Assembly: GCF_000468115.1 (NCBI RefSeq)
Contig: NZ_AVQI01000028.1
Location: 1 to 64,000, forward strand
From: Treponema socranskii subsp. socranskii VPI DR56BR1116 = ATCC 35536
GTDB taxonomy: Bacteria; Spirochaetota; Spirochaetia; Treponematales; Treponemataceae
Length of the DNA: 64,000 nt
Reading direction: 5' to 3'
The notes under the pieces are model-generated. The model made no database searches and was not told the origin of the DNA. It worked only from the letters and a program-made list of their open reading frames with translations. Below are positions 44,483 through 53,137 of the stretch, in pieces. A program made the translations under genes and the position numbers. The first letter of the stretch is position 1. Every line of letters begins with the position of its first letter.

Positions 44483-45778
44483 ATGGAAAACAAACCGCCC
44501 GATAATCCTGCAACCGTCGTTTTACTGATCGCCGCGGCTGCCGTTTTAATAACGCTGTCCGCGCTCTTTTCGATTTCCGAAAGTTCGTTCCTCGGGATGA
44601 ACAAGCTTCGGCTCCGCATAAAGCGCAAAAACGGAGACAGAAGCGCGCTTCGAGCCGCAAAGCTCCTCGAAAAAAAAGACGTGCTCATCAATTCGCTCCT
44701 CGTCGCAAACGATCTCGTGAACATCCTCCTTTCCGCGATCCTTACCGCCGCCGCAATCGCGCTCTTCGGAAAAAACGGCGTCGGAATCGCAACGTTTACG
44801 ACAACCGTTCTTTTATTGATTTTCGGAGAGATAACTCCCAAAGCGGTTTCAACGCGCCACCCCGATGTGTTCGCGTATGCGCTTTCGAAATTCGTCTCCG
44901 TCACCGTTTTTATCTTCAAACCGATTTCGATCGCGTTTACAGCCGCAGCTCACGTTATTCTGCATTTGTTCGGCGTGAGTACAAAAAAGCCCGACCGGTC
45001 GTATACCGAAGAAGAGATCAAAACCTTTATCGCCGTCGGTGCGGAAAGCGGCGCGCTCGAAAAAGACGAAAATGCGATCATGAACCGCGTTTTCAAATTC
45101 ACCGATTTGGAAGCGCAGGATATCATGATTCCGCGTACGAAAATCGTCGCCGTATCCGATAAGGCAAGCTGGCGCGACATCATCGAAAAAGCCGAGCGAT
45201 CGCGCTTTTCGCGCTTTCCCGTCTATCGTAAAGACATCGACGATATCGTCGGCGTCCTTTACATAAAAGATTTGCTCGCGTACAAAGAAAAGGCGGATGC
45301 GTTTTCCGTGCGGACCGTCATGCACGAACCGATTTTTATCCTCGGTACGAAAAAGATGTCGTCGGTGCAGGAAATGCTCCGCGAAAACCGTCAGTCCCTT
45401 GCGATCGTCGTTGACGAATATTCGGGCACCGACGGCATCATCACGCAGAGCGACATCGCCCGCGAAATTTTCGGCATAACCGATTCGAATGCGAGCGGAC
45501 GCGGGCATTTGCCTCCGGTAAAAATCGAAGACACGTCCGACTTCGTAACCGGCGGCGATATGCTGCTGAGCGAAGCGCGGGAGCTGCTGCACGTGCCGTT
45601 TGCATCTGACATAAACGAAACGCTCGGCGGCTGGATCACCGAGAGGCTGGGGGATATGCCGCGCGCGGGAGACTGCATCGAATACGAAGGGCTGCGTTTT
45701 ACCGTGCTTTCGATAAAAGACCGAAGAATTAATAAAATCCACGTAAAGCGTCTTTCAGGCGATGACGGAGAGGAATGA
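44483..45778 (+). CDS. CorC/HlyC-type membrane protein (DUF21 and CBS domains), first copy
   Basis: A 431-residue member of the CNNM/CorC family: an N-terminal DUF21 domain with about three to four membrane helices (LLIAAAAVLITLSALFSISESSFLGMN, then NILLSAILTAAAIALFG), a CBS pair (about 210-330, with DIMIPRTKIVAVS and FSRFPVYRKDIDDIVGVLYIKDLL) and a C-terminal CorC_HlyC domain (ending FTVLSIKDRRINKIHV). Members act in Mg2+ or other cation efflux and as envelope factors (GldE-like). A homologous gene follows after 1 base. Confidence 0.88.
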   Translation: MENKPPDNPATVVLLIAAAAVLITLSALFSISESSFLGMNKLRLRIKRKNGDRSALRAAKLLEKKDVLINSLLVANDLVNILLSAILTAAAIALFGKNGVGIATFTTTVLLLIFGEITPKAVSTRHPDVFAYALSKFVSVTVFIFKPISIAFTAAAHVILHLFGVSTKKPDRSYTEEEIKTFIAVGAESGALEKDENAIMNRVFKFTDLEAQDIMIPRTKIVAVSDKASWRDIIEKAERSRFSRFPVYRKDIDDIVGVLYIKDLLAYKEKADAFSVRTVMHEPIFILGTKKMSSVQEMLRENRQSLAIVVDEYSGTDGIITQSDIAREIFGITDSNASGRGHLPPVKIEDTSDFVTGGDMLLSEARELLHVPFASDINETLGGWITERLGDMPRAGDCIEYEGLRFTVLSIKDRRINKIHVKRLSGDDGEE

Positions 45779-45779
45779 T

Positions 45780-47066
45780 ATGAACACCGTCGTCATATTA
45801 ATAATTTTGATCGTGCTCGTCGCGCTTATCGGATTTTTTGCGGCATCGGAAACGGCGTACCTTTCCCTTTCGAAAATCAAATTGCGAGAACTCGTGCAGA
45901 GTAAAAAACGCTGTGCGAAAACGGCACTCGCTCTCCGAAACGACATGGACAGGCTGTTGACGCTCGTGCTCGTCGGAATCAATTTTTTCAATACCTTCGC
46001 CGCATCCCTTGCGACCGCGCTCGCCGTTTCGATCGTCGGTTCGAGCGGCGTCGGTATCGCCACACTCGTCATCACATCCCTCGTAACGATTTTCGGCGAG
46101 ATCATTCCGAAGACGGCCGCCGTTTTACATCCCGACGCGACGGCGCTGCGCTTTGCACCGCTGTTGCGCGCGCTTGAAAAAATCTTTTTTCCGATCGTGT
46201 GGTTCTTTTCGCGGATTTCGCGCGGCACTTCGTTCATTGTCGGAAAATTTTGGAAGGACGACGAAGAGGATGTGACGGAAGAAGACATCAAAATGATGAT
46301 CGCGGTCGCCGCGCGCGAAGGAACGCTCGAAGAAGGCGAAAGCAAAATGCTCGCGAAAATCTTTCAGTTCAGCGATCTGCGCGTCCACGATATCATGAAG
46401 CATCGCTCCCTCGTAAACGCCGTTTCCGCCGACAGCGATTATGCGCACATCTCCGACATCTTTTTAACGACAGGCTGTTCGCGCATTCCCGTTTTCGAAC
46501 ATACGCCCGATGCGATCGTCGGCGTGCTCGGATACAAATCGGTACTCTTCAGTTCCGAAAAAGAAACGAAACGGAGCGATTTTATCCGCCGGAAAATGTC
46601 ACGTGCGCTCTTCGTCCCCGAAACCTTTACCGCCCTCGAAATGCTCGAAGATTTTAAAAAAGCGCACACGGATTTTGCCGTCGTGCTCGACGAGCAGGGC
46701 TGTACCGCAGGCATCGTTACGACGGACGATGTGATGCGCGTCGTGTTCGGACGCATGACCGATGAGAACCCGACGTCCGACATCGCGCCCGAATCGCGGA
46801 TTACGCTCGTCGGAAAATCGGAATACATCGTGCCCGGTGATATGAAGCTCGACGATGTAAATGCAATTCTGAAACTCAACTTGGAGTCGGAAGATTTCAA
46901 TACGCTCGGCGGCTGGCTCCTTGAAAAGTTCGGATACTTACCGTCGGCGAGCGAAGCGTATATCGACGGGACGACGGCGTACATCGTAGAAGATCAGGCA
47001 AGGCGCCGCATTTTATCGGTGCGCATAAAAAAAGGCGCAGGCCGAATTCAAAAAGCGAATCGATAA
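45780..47066 (+). CDS. CorC/HlyC-type membrane protein (DUF21 and CBS domains), second copy
   Basis: A 428-residue paralogue of the preceding gene with the same order: DUF21 membrane part (VVILIILIVLVALIGFFAASETAYLSLSKIKL; IFGEIIPKTAAV), CBS pair (about 195-320, DIMKHRSLVNAVS, CSRIPVFEHTPDAIVGVLGY) and CorC_HlyC C-terminus. The tandem arrangement suggests duplication and perhaps a heterodimeric membrane complex. ATG 45780 begins 1 base after the upstream stop codon, with GGAGAGGAA inside the upstream gene, so translation is coupled. Its 3' end overlaps the convergent omptin gene by 19 bases. Confidence 0.88.
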   Translation: MNTVVILIILIVLVALIGFFAASETAYLSLSKIKLRELVQSKKRCAKTALALRNDMDRLLTLVLVGINFFNTFAASLATALAVSIVGSSGVGIATLVITSLVTIFGEIIPKTAAVLHPDATALRFAPLLRALEKIFFPIVWFFSRISRGTSFIVGKFWKDDEEDVTEEDIKMMIAVAAREGTLEEGESKMLAKIFQFSDLRVHDIMKHRSLVNAVSADSDYAHISDIFLTTGCSRIPVFEHTPDAIVGVLGYKSVLFSSEKETKRSDFIRRKMSRALFVPETFTALEMLEDFKKAHTDFAVVLDEQGCTAGIVTTDDVMRVVFGRMTDENPTSDIAPESRITLVGKSEYIVPGDMKLDDVNAILKLNLESEDFNTLGGWLLEKFGYLPSASEAYIDGTTAYIVEDQARRRILSVRIKKGAGRIQKANR

Positions 47067-48016
47067 GTACAGCCGATCGAAATCTCCCCCGTACTGCGCG
47101 AAGCGCCGCCCTCCGCATCTCCGGATTTGTGCCACGGACCTGTCGGACTGTTTGCATTGTACGTTGCGCCTCGTATACGGCGCGTCAGTGTCCACGAAAG
47201 AGAGAGCGACAGCGAAATATTTTTATTAAAAGAATAGACGGCTTCGGCTCCGAATCGATATGCGGAAAACCATCCGTGCAGGATGTCGGCAAAGTACGTA
47301 CCGGATCCGCCGTAATGATGATCGAGCGCCTGTATATACGCATACGGCGAAAGCGCAAACGAAAGCGCAAACGTAAATTTATTGTTAAAAACGGTATCGA
47401 ATGAAACGCCCGACCATGTATGCACTTCTTCGCGCGTATAATCGATTCCAAGCGGAACGTAGGGCTTCGCGGCGGGATCGTTCCACGCAACGCCGGTATG
47501 GGTAAGCGCATCATAGCCTTCCCATGCGCGCCCGTCCCGCGCTTTCAAAGCGATGTACGTATAATCGACTCCGCTAAAAGGGCTGATCGAAAAGGAGTCC
47601 GCTATATGAAACGCATACGAGATCCGTCCGCCGAACGCATACGAAGAGGCGATCGTATTTTTATGAACCGAATACGTGGTTTTTAAATCCGTCAGCGTTT
47701 TCCAATCGGAGTCTTCCATATCGCCCGATCGCATCGGAACGGCGCCGCGCGCGAATCCCCGAATCGAAAGCGCTTTCCACGAAGCGCCGACGGCACCGCC
47801 GAAGAGCAGAGCCGGTTTTATATCCCAATCGAGCTCGCTGATTTTTTTATAATCGCCGGCGGCATCTTTTTTATAAACGTATTCGCCGATCGTACCGTAT
47901 TCGACGGAAAAAAACGGCGTGACGGAGACGCTCCAATCTTCTGCAGCGAAACTGTGTGTAACTCGTGCAAACAAAATAATAATTAATAGTATTGTTGTGC
48001 GGCGATTAAACGGCAA
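47048..48016 (-). CDS. Omptin-family outer membrane protease
   Basis: A predicted 10-stranded outer membrane beta-barrel aspartyl-type protease. After a signal peptide (about 1-24, RRTTILLIIILFARVTHSFA) the mature chain is about 298 residues, matching OmpT. The catalytic pairs of omptins can be seen: SGDMEDSDW (the Asp83/Asp85 pair of OmpT) and QALDHHYGG (the Asp210/His212 pair). The chain ends with an aromatic residue (YRFAF), as outer membrane proteins do. TTG 48016 is chosen because it directly precedes the signal peptide and overlaps the end of the pseudouridine synthase gene by only 11 bases; upstream ATG codons lie deep inside that gene. Omptins cleave between basic residues and degrade plasminogen or antimicrobial peptides in pathogens. 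Confidence 0.75.
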   Translation of the reverse strand: MPFNRRTTILLIIILFARVTHSFAAEDWSVSVTPFFSVEYGTIGEYVYKKDAAGDYKKISELDWDIKPALLFGGAVGASWKALSIRGFARGAVPMRSGDMEDSDWKTLTDLKTTYSVHKNTIASSYAFGGRISYAFHIADSFSISPFSGVDYTYIALKARDGRAWEGYDALTHTGVAWNDPAAKPYVPLGIDYTREEVHTWSGVSFDTVFNNKFTFALSFALSPYAYIQALDHHYGGSGTYFADILHGWFSAYRFGAEAVYSFNKNISLSLSLSWTLTRRIRGATYNANSPTGPWHKSGDAEGGASRSTGEISIGCTYRFAF

Positions 48017-48755
48017 GGGGATCGACCTTATACAGTTTTGCAAGTTGTTTGCGCGTCGCATCCATATCTTTCGGATACGGCGCATAAAACGCCATGCGCT
48101 CGCCCGTGGCAGGATGCGCAAACGTCAGCTTGTACGCGTGCAGCGCAAGGCGGGCTAAAAGCGGACGCTCTTCGAATACGTCGCCGTTCCACTTCTTTTT
48201 GAAATCGCTCAAGCGAACCGGCTTTTGATTACCGCCGTACAGCGGATCGCAGACGATGTATAATCCGTGCGCCGCCAAGTGCGCTCGGATCTGGTGCGTG
48301 CGCCCCGTCTTCGGAACGGCTTCAATCCATGCGTATTGACCGCAGACGCCGATAAGGCGAAAATCGGTGACGGAATCTTTACCGCTTTTTTTATTGACGA
48401 CGGTACGGTGCTTTGCATCTCCGTCGGGAAGGAGCGCTTCGTCGGCGTGCAGCGTTTCCCACAAGGGTCGTCCGTAGACGAGACAGTGATAAATTTTTTC
48501 GACTTCTCTGTGTTCGAACTGAAGCGAGAGAGAACGATGCGCTTTTTCATTGCGCGCATACGCGATCGCGCCCGACGTATCTTTATCGATACGGTGCACG
48601 GCAAAGAGTTTTCCGAACTCGCTTTCAGCTTCGATGTCGAGCCGCGGGGCCGCTTCGTCGTACCGGTCGGCGGCGATGAGCAGTCCGCTTTTTTTATTCA
48701 GTACGACGATATCGTCGTCCGCATAGAGCACCGTGTAAGGCGGTATTGCTTTCAT
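48006..48755 (-). CDS. RluA-family pseudouridine synthase
   Basis: A 249-residue RNA pseudouridine synthase. The catalytic aspartate is in VHRIDKDTSGAIAYA (about residues 57-71), with EKIYHCLVYG (motif II) and KTGRTHQIRAHLAAHGLYIVCDPLYGG (motif III). There is no N-terminal S4 domain, as in RluA, TruC and RluE-like enzymes, so the target (23S rRNA or tRNA) is open. ATG 48755 follows a -10 element by 6 bases. The omptin gene overlaps its 3' end. Confidence 0.87.
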   Translation of the reverse strand: MKAIPPYTVLYADDDIVVLNKKSGLLIAADRYDEAAPRLDIEAESEFGKLFAVHRIDKDTSGAIAYARNEKAHRSLSLQFEHREVEKIYHCLVYGRPLWETLHADEALLPDGDAKHRTVVNKKSGKDSVTDFRLIGVCGQYAWIEAVPKTGRTHQIRAHLAAHGLYIVCDPLYGGNQKPVRLSDFKKKWNGDVFEERPLLARLALHAYKLTFAHPATGERMAFYAPYPKDMDATRKQLAKLYKVDPLAV

Positions 48756-48761
48756 AAAAAC

Positions 48762-48790
48762 AGTATAGCAAAATGCTCGCGTGTATGAAA
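48762..48790 (-). promoter_or_regulatory. Promoter of the pseudouridine synthase gene, leaderless type
   Basis: Minus strand: -10 TATACT (48762-48767) is followed by GTTTTT and then ATG 48755. The -35 is weak (TTTCAT, 48785-48790, 17-base spacer). Confidence 0.5.
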
Positions 48791-48893
48791 GGAGGACTGT
48801 AAGCAATGTTCGGTGAACGGCTGTCCCCTATTTCTGCCGCAGCAGGTGCGGCGAGCCGTATTTGCTCACGTAAAAATCTAACCGAAAGCGCGC

Positions 48894-48922
48894 TTGCATT
48901 CCCTTCGTTTTTCAGCTATGAT
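48894..48922 (+). promoter_or_regulatory. Promoter of tRNA-Gly
   Basis: -35 TTGCAT (48894-48899), 17-base spacer, -10 TATGAT (48917-48922), 12 bases before the mature tRNA 5' end. Confidence 0.6.
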
Positions 48923-48934
48923 GATTCCACCGAC

Positions 48935-49005
48935 GCGGCTGTAATATAGCGGTAGTATACGAGCTTCCCAAGCTTGGTGTAGGGGTTCAACTCCCCCCAG
49001 CCGCT
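48935..49005 (+). tRNA. tRNA-Gly (anticodon CCC)
   Basis: The acceptor stem GCGGCTG pairs with CAGCCGC. The anticodon stem CGAGC/GCTTG closes the 7-base loop TTCCCAA with anticodon CCC. The T arm contains GGTTCAACTCC. The 71-base cloverleaf is complete, and CCA is not encoded. Its 3' end is repeated at 49185-49209. Confidence 0.9.
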
Positions 49006-49290
49006 AAAACTCCAAATTTATAATGCAGTTACCATTTAACAAAACAATATGTGGCAGCAAAATAATTGGGAGTTGAACCGCGGAGCGCGCGCGGCGCAGG
49101 TGCGCCGAAAAGGCGGCAGGAGGCCGCCGACAGCGCGCGGAGACGGCGTGGAAGGAGCGGACAGGAAGTCCGCGAGAGGAACGCTTCAACTCCCCCCAGC
49201 CGCTAAAACTTCAAATTTTCAATATAATCCTCCGCCGCAAAACAATATATAACAGCAAAATAATTGGGAGTTGAACCGCGGAGTGCGCGC
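48986..49290 (+). repeat. Imperfect tandem repeat (period about 199 bp) starting in the tRNA-Gly 3' end
   Basis: The block beginning TTCAACTCCCCCCAGCCGC (T arm and acceptor of tRNA-Gly, 48986) recurs at 49185, again followed by CTAAAACTTCAAATT. The tail block ATAATTGGGAGTTGAACCGC occurs at about 49062 and 49260. The first unit is full length and includes the hairpin array; the second is partial and stops near 49290. Repetition of a tRNA 3' end is how attachment sites of integrated elements look, but no integrase is present. Confidence 0.8.
49068..49194 (+). other. Hairpin array with GGA/GGU loops, closed by a 10-bp outer stem
   Basis: GGGAGTTGAA (49068-49077) pairs perfectly with TTCAACTCCC (49185-49194). 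Inside are three GC-rich hairpins: CGGCGC-AGGT-GCGCCG (49092-49107), GGCGGC-AGGAG-GCCGCC (49112-49128) and GCGGAC-AGGAA-GTCCGC (49157-49173). GCGCGC at 49085-49090 and 49133-49138 can enclose the first two. Every loop begins AGG. This could be a structured RNA, for example one presenting GGA loops to CsrA, or a dispersed palindromic repeat of the BIME/MITE kind. No coding frame is supported. Confidence 0.55.
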
Positions 49291-49370
49291 CGAGACGGAA
49301 TCTTTATACCGGCGATTATATTTTTCCATAAAAAACTCCGAAACCGGAAATTTACGGCGATTATTAGGGT

Positions 49371-50876
49371 ATGAATTATCGCTGTATATTGATCGCCGCA
49401 GTTTTTGCGGTATTTTTGTCGGCAAATCGATTTTCCGCTGCCGAAAAGTCGGAAAAAACGAATACCGAACAAAGAATCGAACGGAGTTCGGAAAACGGCA
49501 AAAACAAACAAAAACCCGAAGCGCTTTTCAAACGGCTCGATGTACGCACATCGTCGTCCTTCCGTTTCGATGCCGCAGATTCTTCCGCTCAAGCCTCGGC
49601 GCTTACGGCTGCCGGTATGCGCGCCCTTTTCCGCGATGCCGACGTGCGCTTTTACGAAGTCCTATCGGATATCGCCTTGCCGCATTTTAAGAGCGCTGCC
49701 GTTCATTCTCCGCAATACGGGGCGGCAGTATCTTTCGCTCGTGCGCTGCGTTTTCCGCTCATGCTGAAAGCGGGTACGCTGTCGGTAAACGGAAGTTTTT
49801 TGCGCCTCACTTCTCCCGCTCCGCCCTTTTCGGCTTCTCCGTTTGCAACATCGTTTCCGACGAAAACAGGGATCGCTTCTTCGCTTCCGTCGTCGGGTAC
49901 GGGAAATAAAACGTTCGCCGTTGCAGCCGACTGCCGCATTCCGAACACAGCGCCGCTTTTTGCCGGATCCGGAGCTTCTTTTTTTTATCGGGAAGACGGA
50001 ACCCTTGCCTCTTCAGCGGATATCCGCATCGCTTTGCCGCGTATGATAAGCGCGGGTATTTCGTTTACCGGGACAAGTGTGTTTCTCAAAAACAACGCGT
50101 CATCGTGGTTTTCCGAAATCGCATTTTTTAAACCGGCTCGGCATTCCGCATTTGCCCTACAAACGCTCTTTTCGGCGCCGAACATCACTTCTCTCTTTAC
50201 CGCGGGCTTTTATAATCAGCCGTCAGGAAAACTGCGCCGCACATACCGAAGCGAAAATGTATTCGCATTCGGGAGCTGTACGCTGCTCGCTTCGGTTTTC
50301 GCAGCCGACGGACGCGGCATCATGACGCCGAGCGGCGAAGTGCTACATACGCTTCGCCAATTCCGCATTTCCCCGCAGTATATGCATCGCTTCCCATCTC
50401 CTCGACTTCCATCTTTTACTGTCGGAGCGGCGGGAGTCATGAAGCAAACATATACACCCGCCCGCGACATCGAACAAATAGAGGTAAAATGCGGAGGAGG
50501 TCTTCGGTACGCGGACAAATACATCTCAGCAAGCCTCACATTCGAATCCGCCGGCATCGAATTCTCAAACGCGCAAAAGCTCGATGCCGATACTCTGTAC
50601 TATACGATTTCCGGAAGATTCGCTCGGCGCAGCGGAAATCTCCGCTGGGGAACGCAAGCTTCTTGCACATTTTCAAAAAAAACGGCTGAGGAATCGTGCA
50701 AAATTTCAATCGCACATTCGAAAAAAAATTTTACGGTTTCAGGCAATGCCGGATTTTCATTAAAACAAAAAAACGACGAATATGGAGGCGGAAGCGCCGC
50801 GCTCGGATTTTCGGCTTCTCATACGACAAAATTTATTAAATATACATTCCGGTTATCGGCCGCCGGAAAATATTGA
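49371..50876 (+). CDS. Signal-peptide protein of unknown function, beta-rich
   Basis: A 501-residue protein not recognised. It has a signal peptide (about 1-25, CILIAAVFAVFLSANRFSAA), a charged linker (about 25-50, rich in E, K, N), and then a long stretch of short alternating hydrophobic strands. Examples are PRMISAGISFTGTSVFLKN, SAFALQTLFSAPNITSLFTAGFY and KYISASLTFESAGIEF, ending FIKYTFRLSAAGKY. The pattern and the aromatic C-terminus fit an outer membrane beta-barrel or a surface-exposed beta protein, but no family motif is visible. ATG 49371 lacks a strong ribosome site. It lies downstream of the tRNA-Gly repeat region and 90 bases before fusA. Confidence 0.6.
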   Translation: MNYRCILIAAVFAVFLSANRFSAAEKSEKTNTEQRIERSSENGKNKQKPEALFKRLDVRTSSSFRFDAADSSAQASALTAAGMRALFRDADVRFYEVLSDIALPHFKSAAVHSPQYGAAVSFARALRFPLMLKAGTLSVNGSFLRLTSPAPPFSASPFATSFPTKTGIASSLPSSGTGNKTFAVAADCRIPNTAPLFAGSGASFFYREDGTLASSADIRIALPRMISAGISFTGTSVFLKNNASSWFSEIAFFKPARHSAFALQTLFSAPNITSLFTAGFYNQPSGKLRRTYRSENVFAFGSCTLLASVFAADGRGIMTPSGEVLHTLRQFRISPQYMHRFPSPRLPSFTVGAAGVMKQTYTPARDIEQIEVKCGGGLRYADKYISASLTFESAGIEFSNAQKLDADTLYYTISGRFARRSGNLRWGTQASCTFSKKTAEESCKISIAHSKKNFTVSGNAGFSLKQKNDEYGGGSAALGFSASHTTKFIKYTFRLSAAGKY

Positions 50877-50890
50877 TAATTTTTGCGGTA

Positions 50891-50919
50891 TTGAATAAAG
50901 CTTTGTAATCGGTTATATT
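50891..50919 (+). promoter_or_regulatory. Promoter of fusA
   Basis: -35 TTGAAT (50891-50896), 17-base spacer, -10 TATATT (50914-50919), then a leader with AGAGGT before ATG 50967. Confidence 0.6.
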
Positions 50920-50966
50920 TATCCCTTACTGTAAGGTGGAATTTTTTTTATAAAGAGGTAATTAAT

Positions 50967-53054
50967 ATGGACTTTGATATTTCCAAAGTACGAAATATCG
51001 GTATCAGCGCTCACATCGACTCGGGAAAAACGACTTTGTCGGAACGCATTTTGTTTTACTGCAACAGGATTCATCAAATTCACGAAGTTCACGGTAAAGA
51101 CGGCGTCGGCGCGACAATGGACAGCATGGAATTGGAACGCGAGCGCGGCATTACGATCCAATCCGCAGCAACGCAGGTTCAATGGAAAGATTACACAATC
51201 AACCTAATCGATACGCCCGGACACGTCGACTTTACGATCGAAGTCGAACGGAGTCTACGCGTTCTCGATGGCGCCATCCTCGTTTTGTGCGCGGTCGCGG
51301 GCGTTCAGTCGCAGTCGATCACCGTCGACCGTCAGCTCAAGCGCTATCACGTACCGCGCATCGCATTTGTCAATAAATGCGACCGGCAAGGCGCGAATCC
51401 CATCCGCGTGTGCAAACAGCTGCGCGACAAACTCGGACTCAACGCACACATGATGGCGCTTCCGATCGGACTCGAAGACAAGCTCGAAGGCGTCGTCGAT
51501 CTCGTTGCAATGAAAGCGCTCTATTTCGAAGGTCCCGACGGCCAGGAAGTACGCGTTGCCGAAATTCCCGCACACATGGTCGAAGAGGCGCAAAAATACC
51601 GCGCCGATCTGGTCGATGCGGTGTCGATGTTCGACGATCAGCTCATGGAAGACGCACTTGAAGGCAAAGAAACGGAAGAAGAGATCATCGCGGCCGTCCG
51701 CAAAGCGACGCTCGCCGAACAGTTCGTCGGCGTATTCTGCGGTTCGGCTCACATGAACAAAGGCGTACAGCTCGTGCTCGACGGCGTTACGCGCTATCTT
51801 CCCGACCCGACCGAGGTGCATAACTATGCGTTCGACCTCGACAATAACGAAGCGCAGGTCGAGCTTTTCAATGTCGCCGATAAGCCGACCGTCGCGATTG
51901 CATTCAAACTCGACGACGGACAGTACGGACAGCTCACCTACGTCCGCGTGTATCAGGGTACTATCCCGAAAGGATGCGAGCTGTACAATACGCGCGCGCG
52001 AAAAAAGTTTAAAGTCGGACGTCTCGTGCGCATGAATGCGGACAAGATGGAAGACATCAACGAAGCGACTCCCGGCGATATTGTAGCGCTGTTCGGCATC
52101 GACTGCGCATCGGGCGATACGTTCTGCGGCGGCGGACTCAATTACTCCATGGCGTCGATGTACGTTCCGAATCCCGTCATCTCCGAATCGATTACGCCGA
52201 AAGAAAAAAAAGACGCCGCTCAGATGGCGAAAGCGCTCAACCGCTTTACGAAAGAAGATCCGACGTTCCAAACCTACGTCGATCCCGAATCGAACGAAAC
52301 GATCATCAAAGGTATGGGTGAACTGCACCTCGCCGTCTATGTCGAACGCATGAAGCGCGAATACAAGTGCGAAGTCGTCGTCGGTCAGCCGCAAGTCGCT
52401 TACCGCGAATCGATTACGCAGAGCGCTCCGTTCAACTATACGCACAAAAAGCAAACCGGCGGTTCCGGACAATACGGACGCGTTGCCGGTATTATGGAGC
52501 CGCTCGCGGACAAAGATTACGAATTCGTCGATGCGATCAAGGGAGGCGCCATCCCGAACGAATACATTCCGTCCTGTGACAAGGGATTCCGCAAAGCAAT
52601 GGAAAAAGGCACGCTCATCGGCTTCCCCATCGTCGGCGTAAAGATGACGATCAACGACGGTCAATACCACCCCGTCGACTCATCCGACATCGCTTTCCAG
52701 CAGGCTGCGATCGGAGCTTTCCGCGAAGGCTACGAAAAAGCAAAACCCGTCATCCTCGAGCCGATTATGAAAGTGTCGATTTCCGGGCCGACCGAATTCC
52801 AGGGCAATATGTTCGGACTCATCAACCAGAGACGCGGTGTCATCATCGATACGACCGATGAAAACAATACGTCGACCGTAAACGCGGAAGTACCGCTTTC
52901 GGAGATGTTCGGCTTTTCGACGATCCTCCGCTCTTCGACTCAGGGCAAAGCGGAGTTTACGATGGAATTCCTCAAATACGGACGCGTACCGAACGCCGTA
53001 GGCGAAGAACTGATGAAAAAATATCAAGAAGAGCGCAAAGCAGCGCAAAAATAA
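50967..53054 (+). CDS. fusA: Elongation factor G, spirochaete/mitochondrial EF-G1 type
   Basis: A translational GTPase that drives translocation on the ribosome. The 695-residue protein has five EF-G domains. G1 is [18 protein letters not shown], the switch region is [13 protein letters not shown]3 is [20 protein letters not shown], and G4 is FVNKCDRQG (NKxD kept). Several segments ([39 protein letters not shown]) match human mitochondrial EF-G1 almost residue by residue, the known similarity of the spirochaetal spdEFG1 group. Such bacteria usually hold a second EF-G for ribosome recycling, not present in this window. An own promoter and a terminator (53066-53098) make it monocistronic. Confidence 0.93.
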   Translation: MDFDISKVRNIGISAHIDSGKTTLSERILFYCNRIHQIHEVHGKDGVGATMDSMELERERGITIQSAATQVQWKDYTINLIDTPGHVDFTIEVERSLRVLDGAILVLCAVAGVQSQSITVDRQLKRYHVPRIAFVNKCDRQGANPIRVCKQLRDKLGLNAHMMALPIGLEDKLEGVVDLVAMKALYFEGPDGQEVRVAEIPAHMVEEAQKYRADLVDAVSMFDDQLMEDALEGKETEEEIIAAVRKATLAEQFVGVFCGSAHMNKGVQLVLDGVTRYLPDPTEVHNYAFDLDNNEAQVELFNVADKPTVAIAFKLDDGQYGQLTYVRVYQGTIPKGCELYNTRARKKFKVGRLVRMNADKMEDINEATPGDIVALFGIDCASGDTFCGGGLNYSMASMYVPNPVISESITPKEKKDAAQMAKALNRFTKEDPTFQTYVDPESNETIIKGMGELHLAVYVERMKREYKCEVVVGQPQVAYRESITQSAPFNYTHKKQTGGSGQYGRVAGIMEPLADKDYEFVDAIKGGAIPNEYIPSCDKGFRKAMEKGTLIGFPIVGVKMTINDGQYHPVDSSDIAFQQAAIGAFREGYEKAKPVILEPIMKVSISGPTEFQGNMFGLINQRRGVIIDTTDENNTSTVNAEVPLSEMFGFSTILRSSTQGKAEFTMEFLKYGRVPNAVGEELMKKYQEERKAAQK

Positions 53055-53065
53055 CGAGATACGAT

Positions 53066-53098
53066 AAAAGCGGTGCCGACGTTTTGACATCGCTTTTT
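53066..53098 (+). terminator. Terminator of fusA, overlapping the next promoter
   Basis: AAAAGCG (53066-53072) pairs with CGCTTTT (53091-53097), followed by T. The loop contains the TTGACA -35 hexamer (53084-53089) of the downstream gene. Confidence 0.55.
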
Positions 53099-53113
53099 CG
53101 TAAACTCCATACT
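53084..53113 (+). promoter_or_regulatory. Promoter of the RecA-fold ATPase gene
   Basis: -35 TTGACA (53084-53089), 18-base spacer, -10 CATACT (53108-53113). The leader has TAGGAGA before ATG 53138. Confidence 0.5.
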
Positions 53114-53137
53114 TTAAAAGTTTTATAGGAGACAGCT

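Noticed and set aside
51255-52670. 471-codon open frame opposite fusA
   Set aside because: Shadow of a codon-biased gene; the plus strand encodes an unmistakable EF-G.
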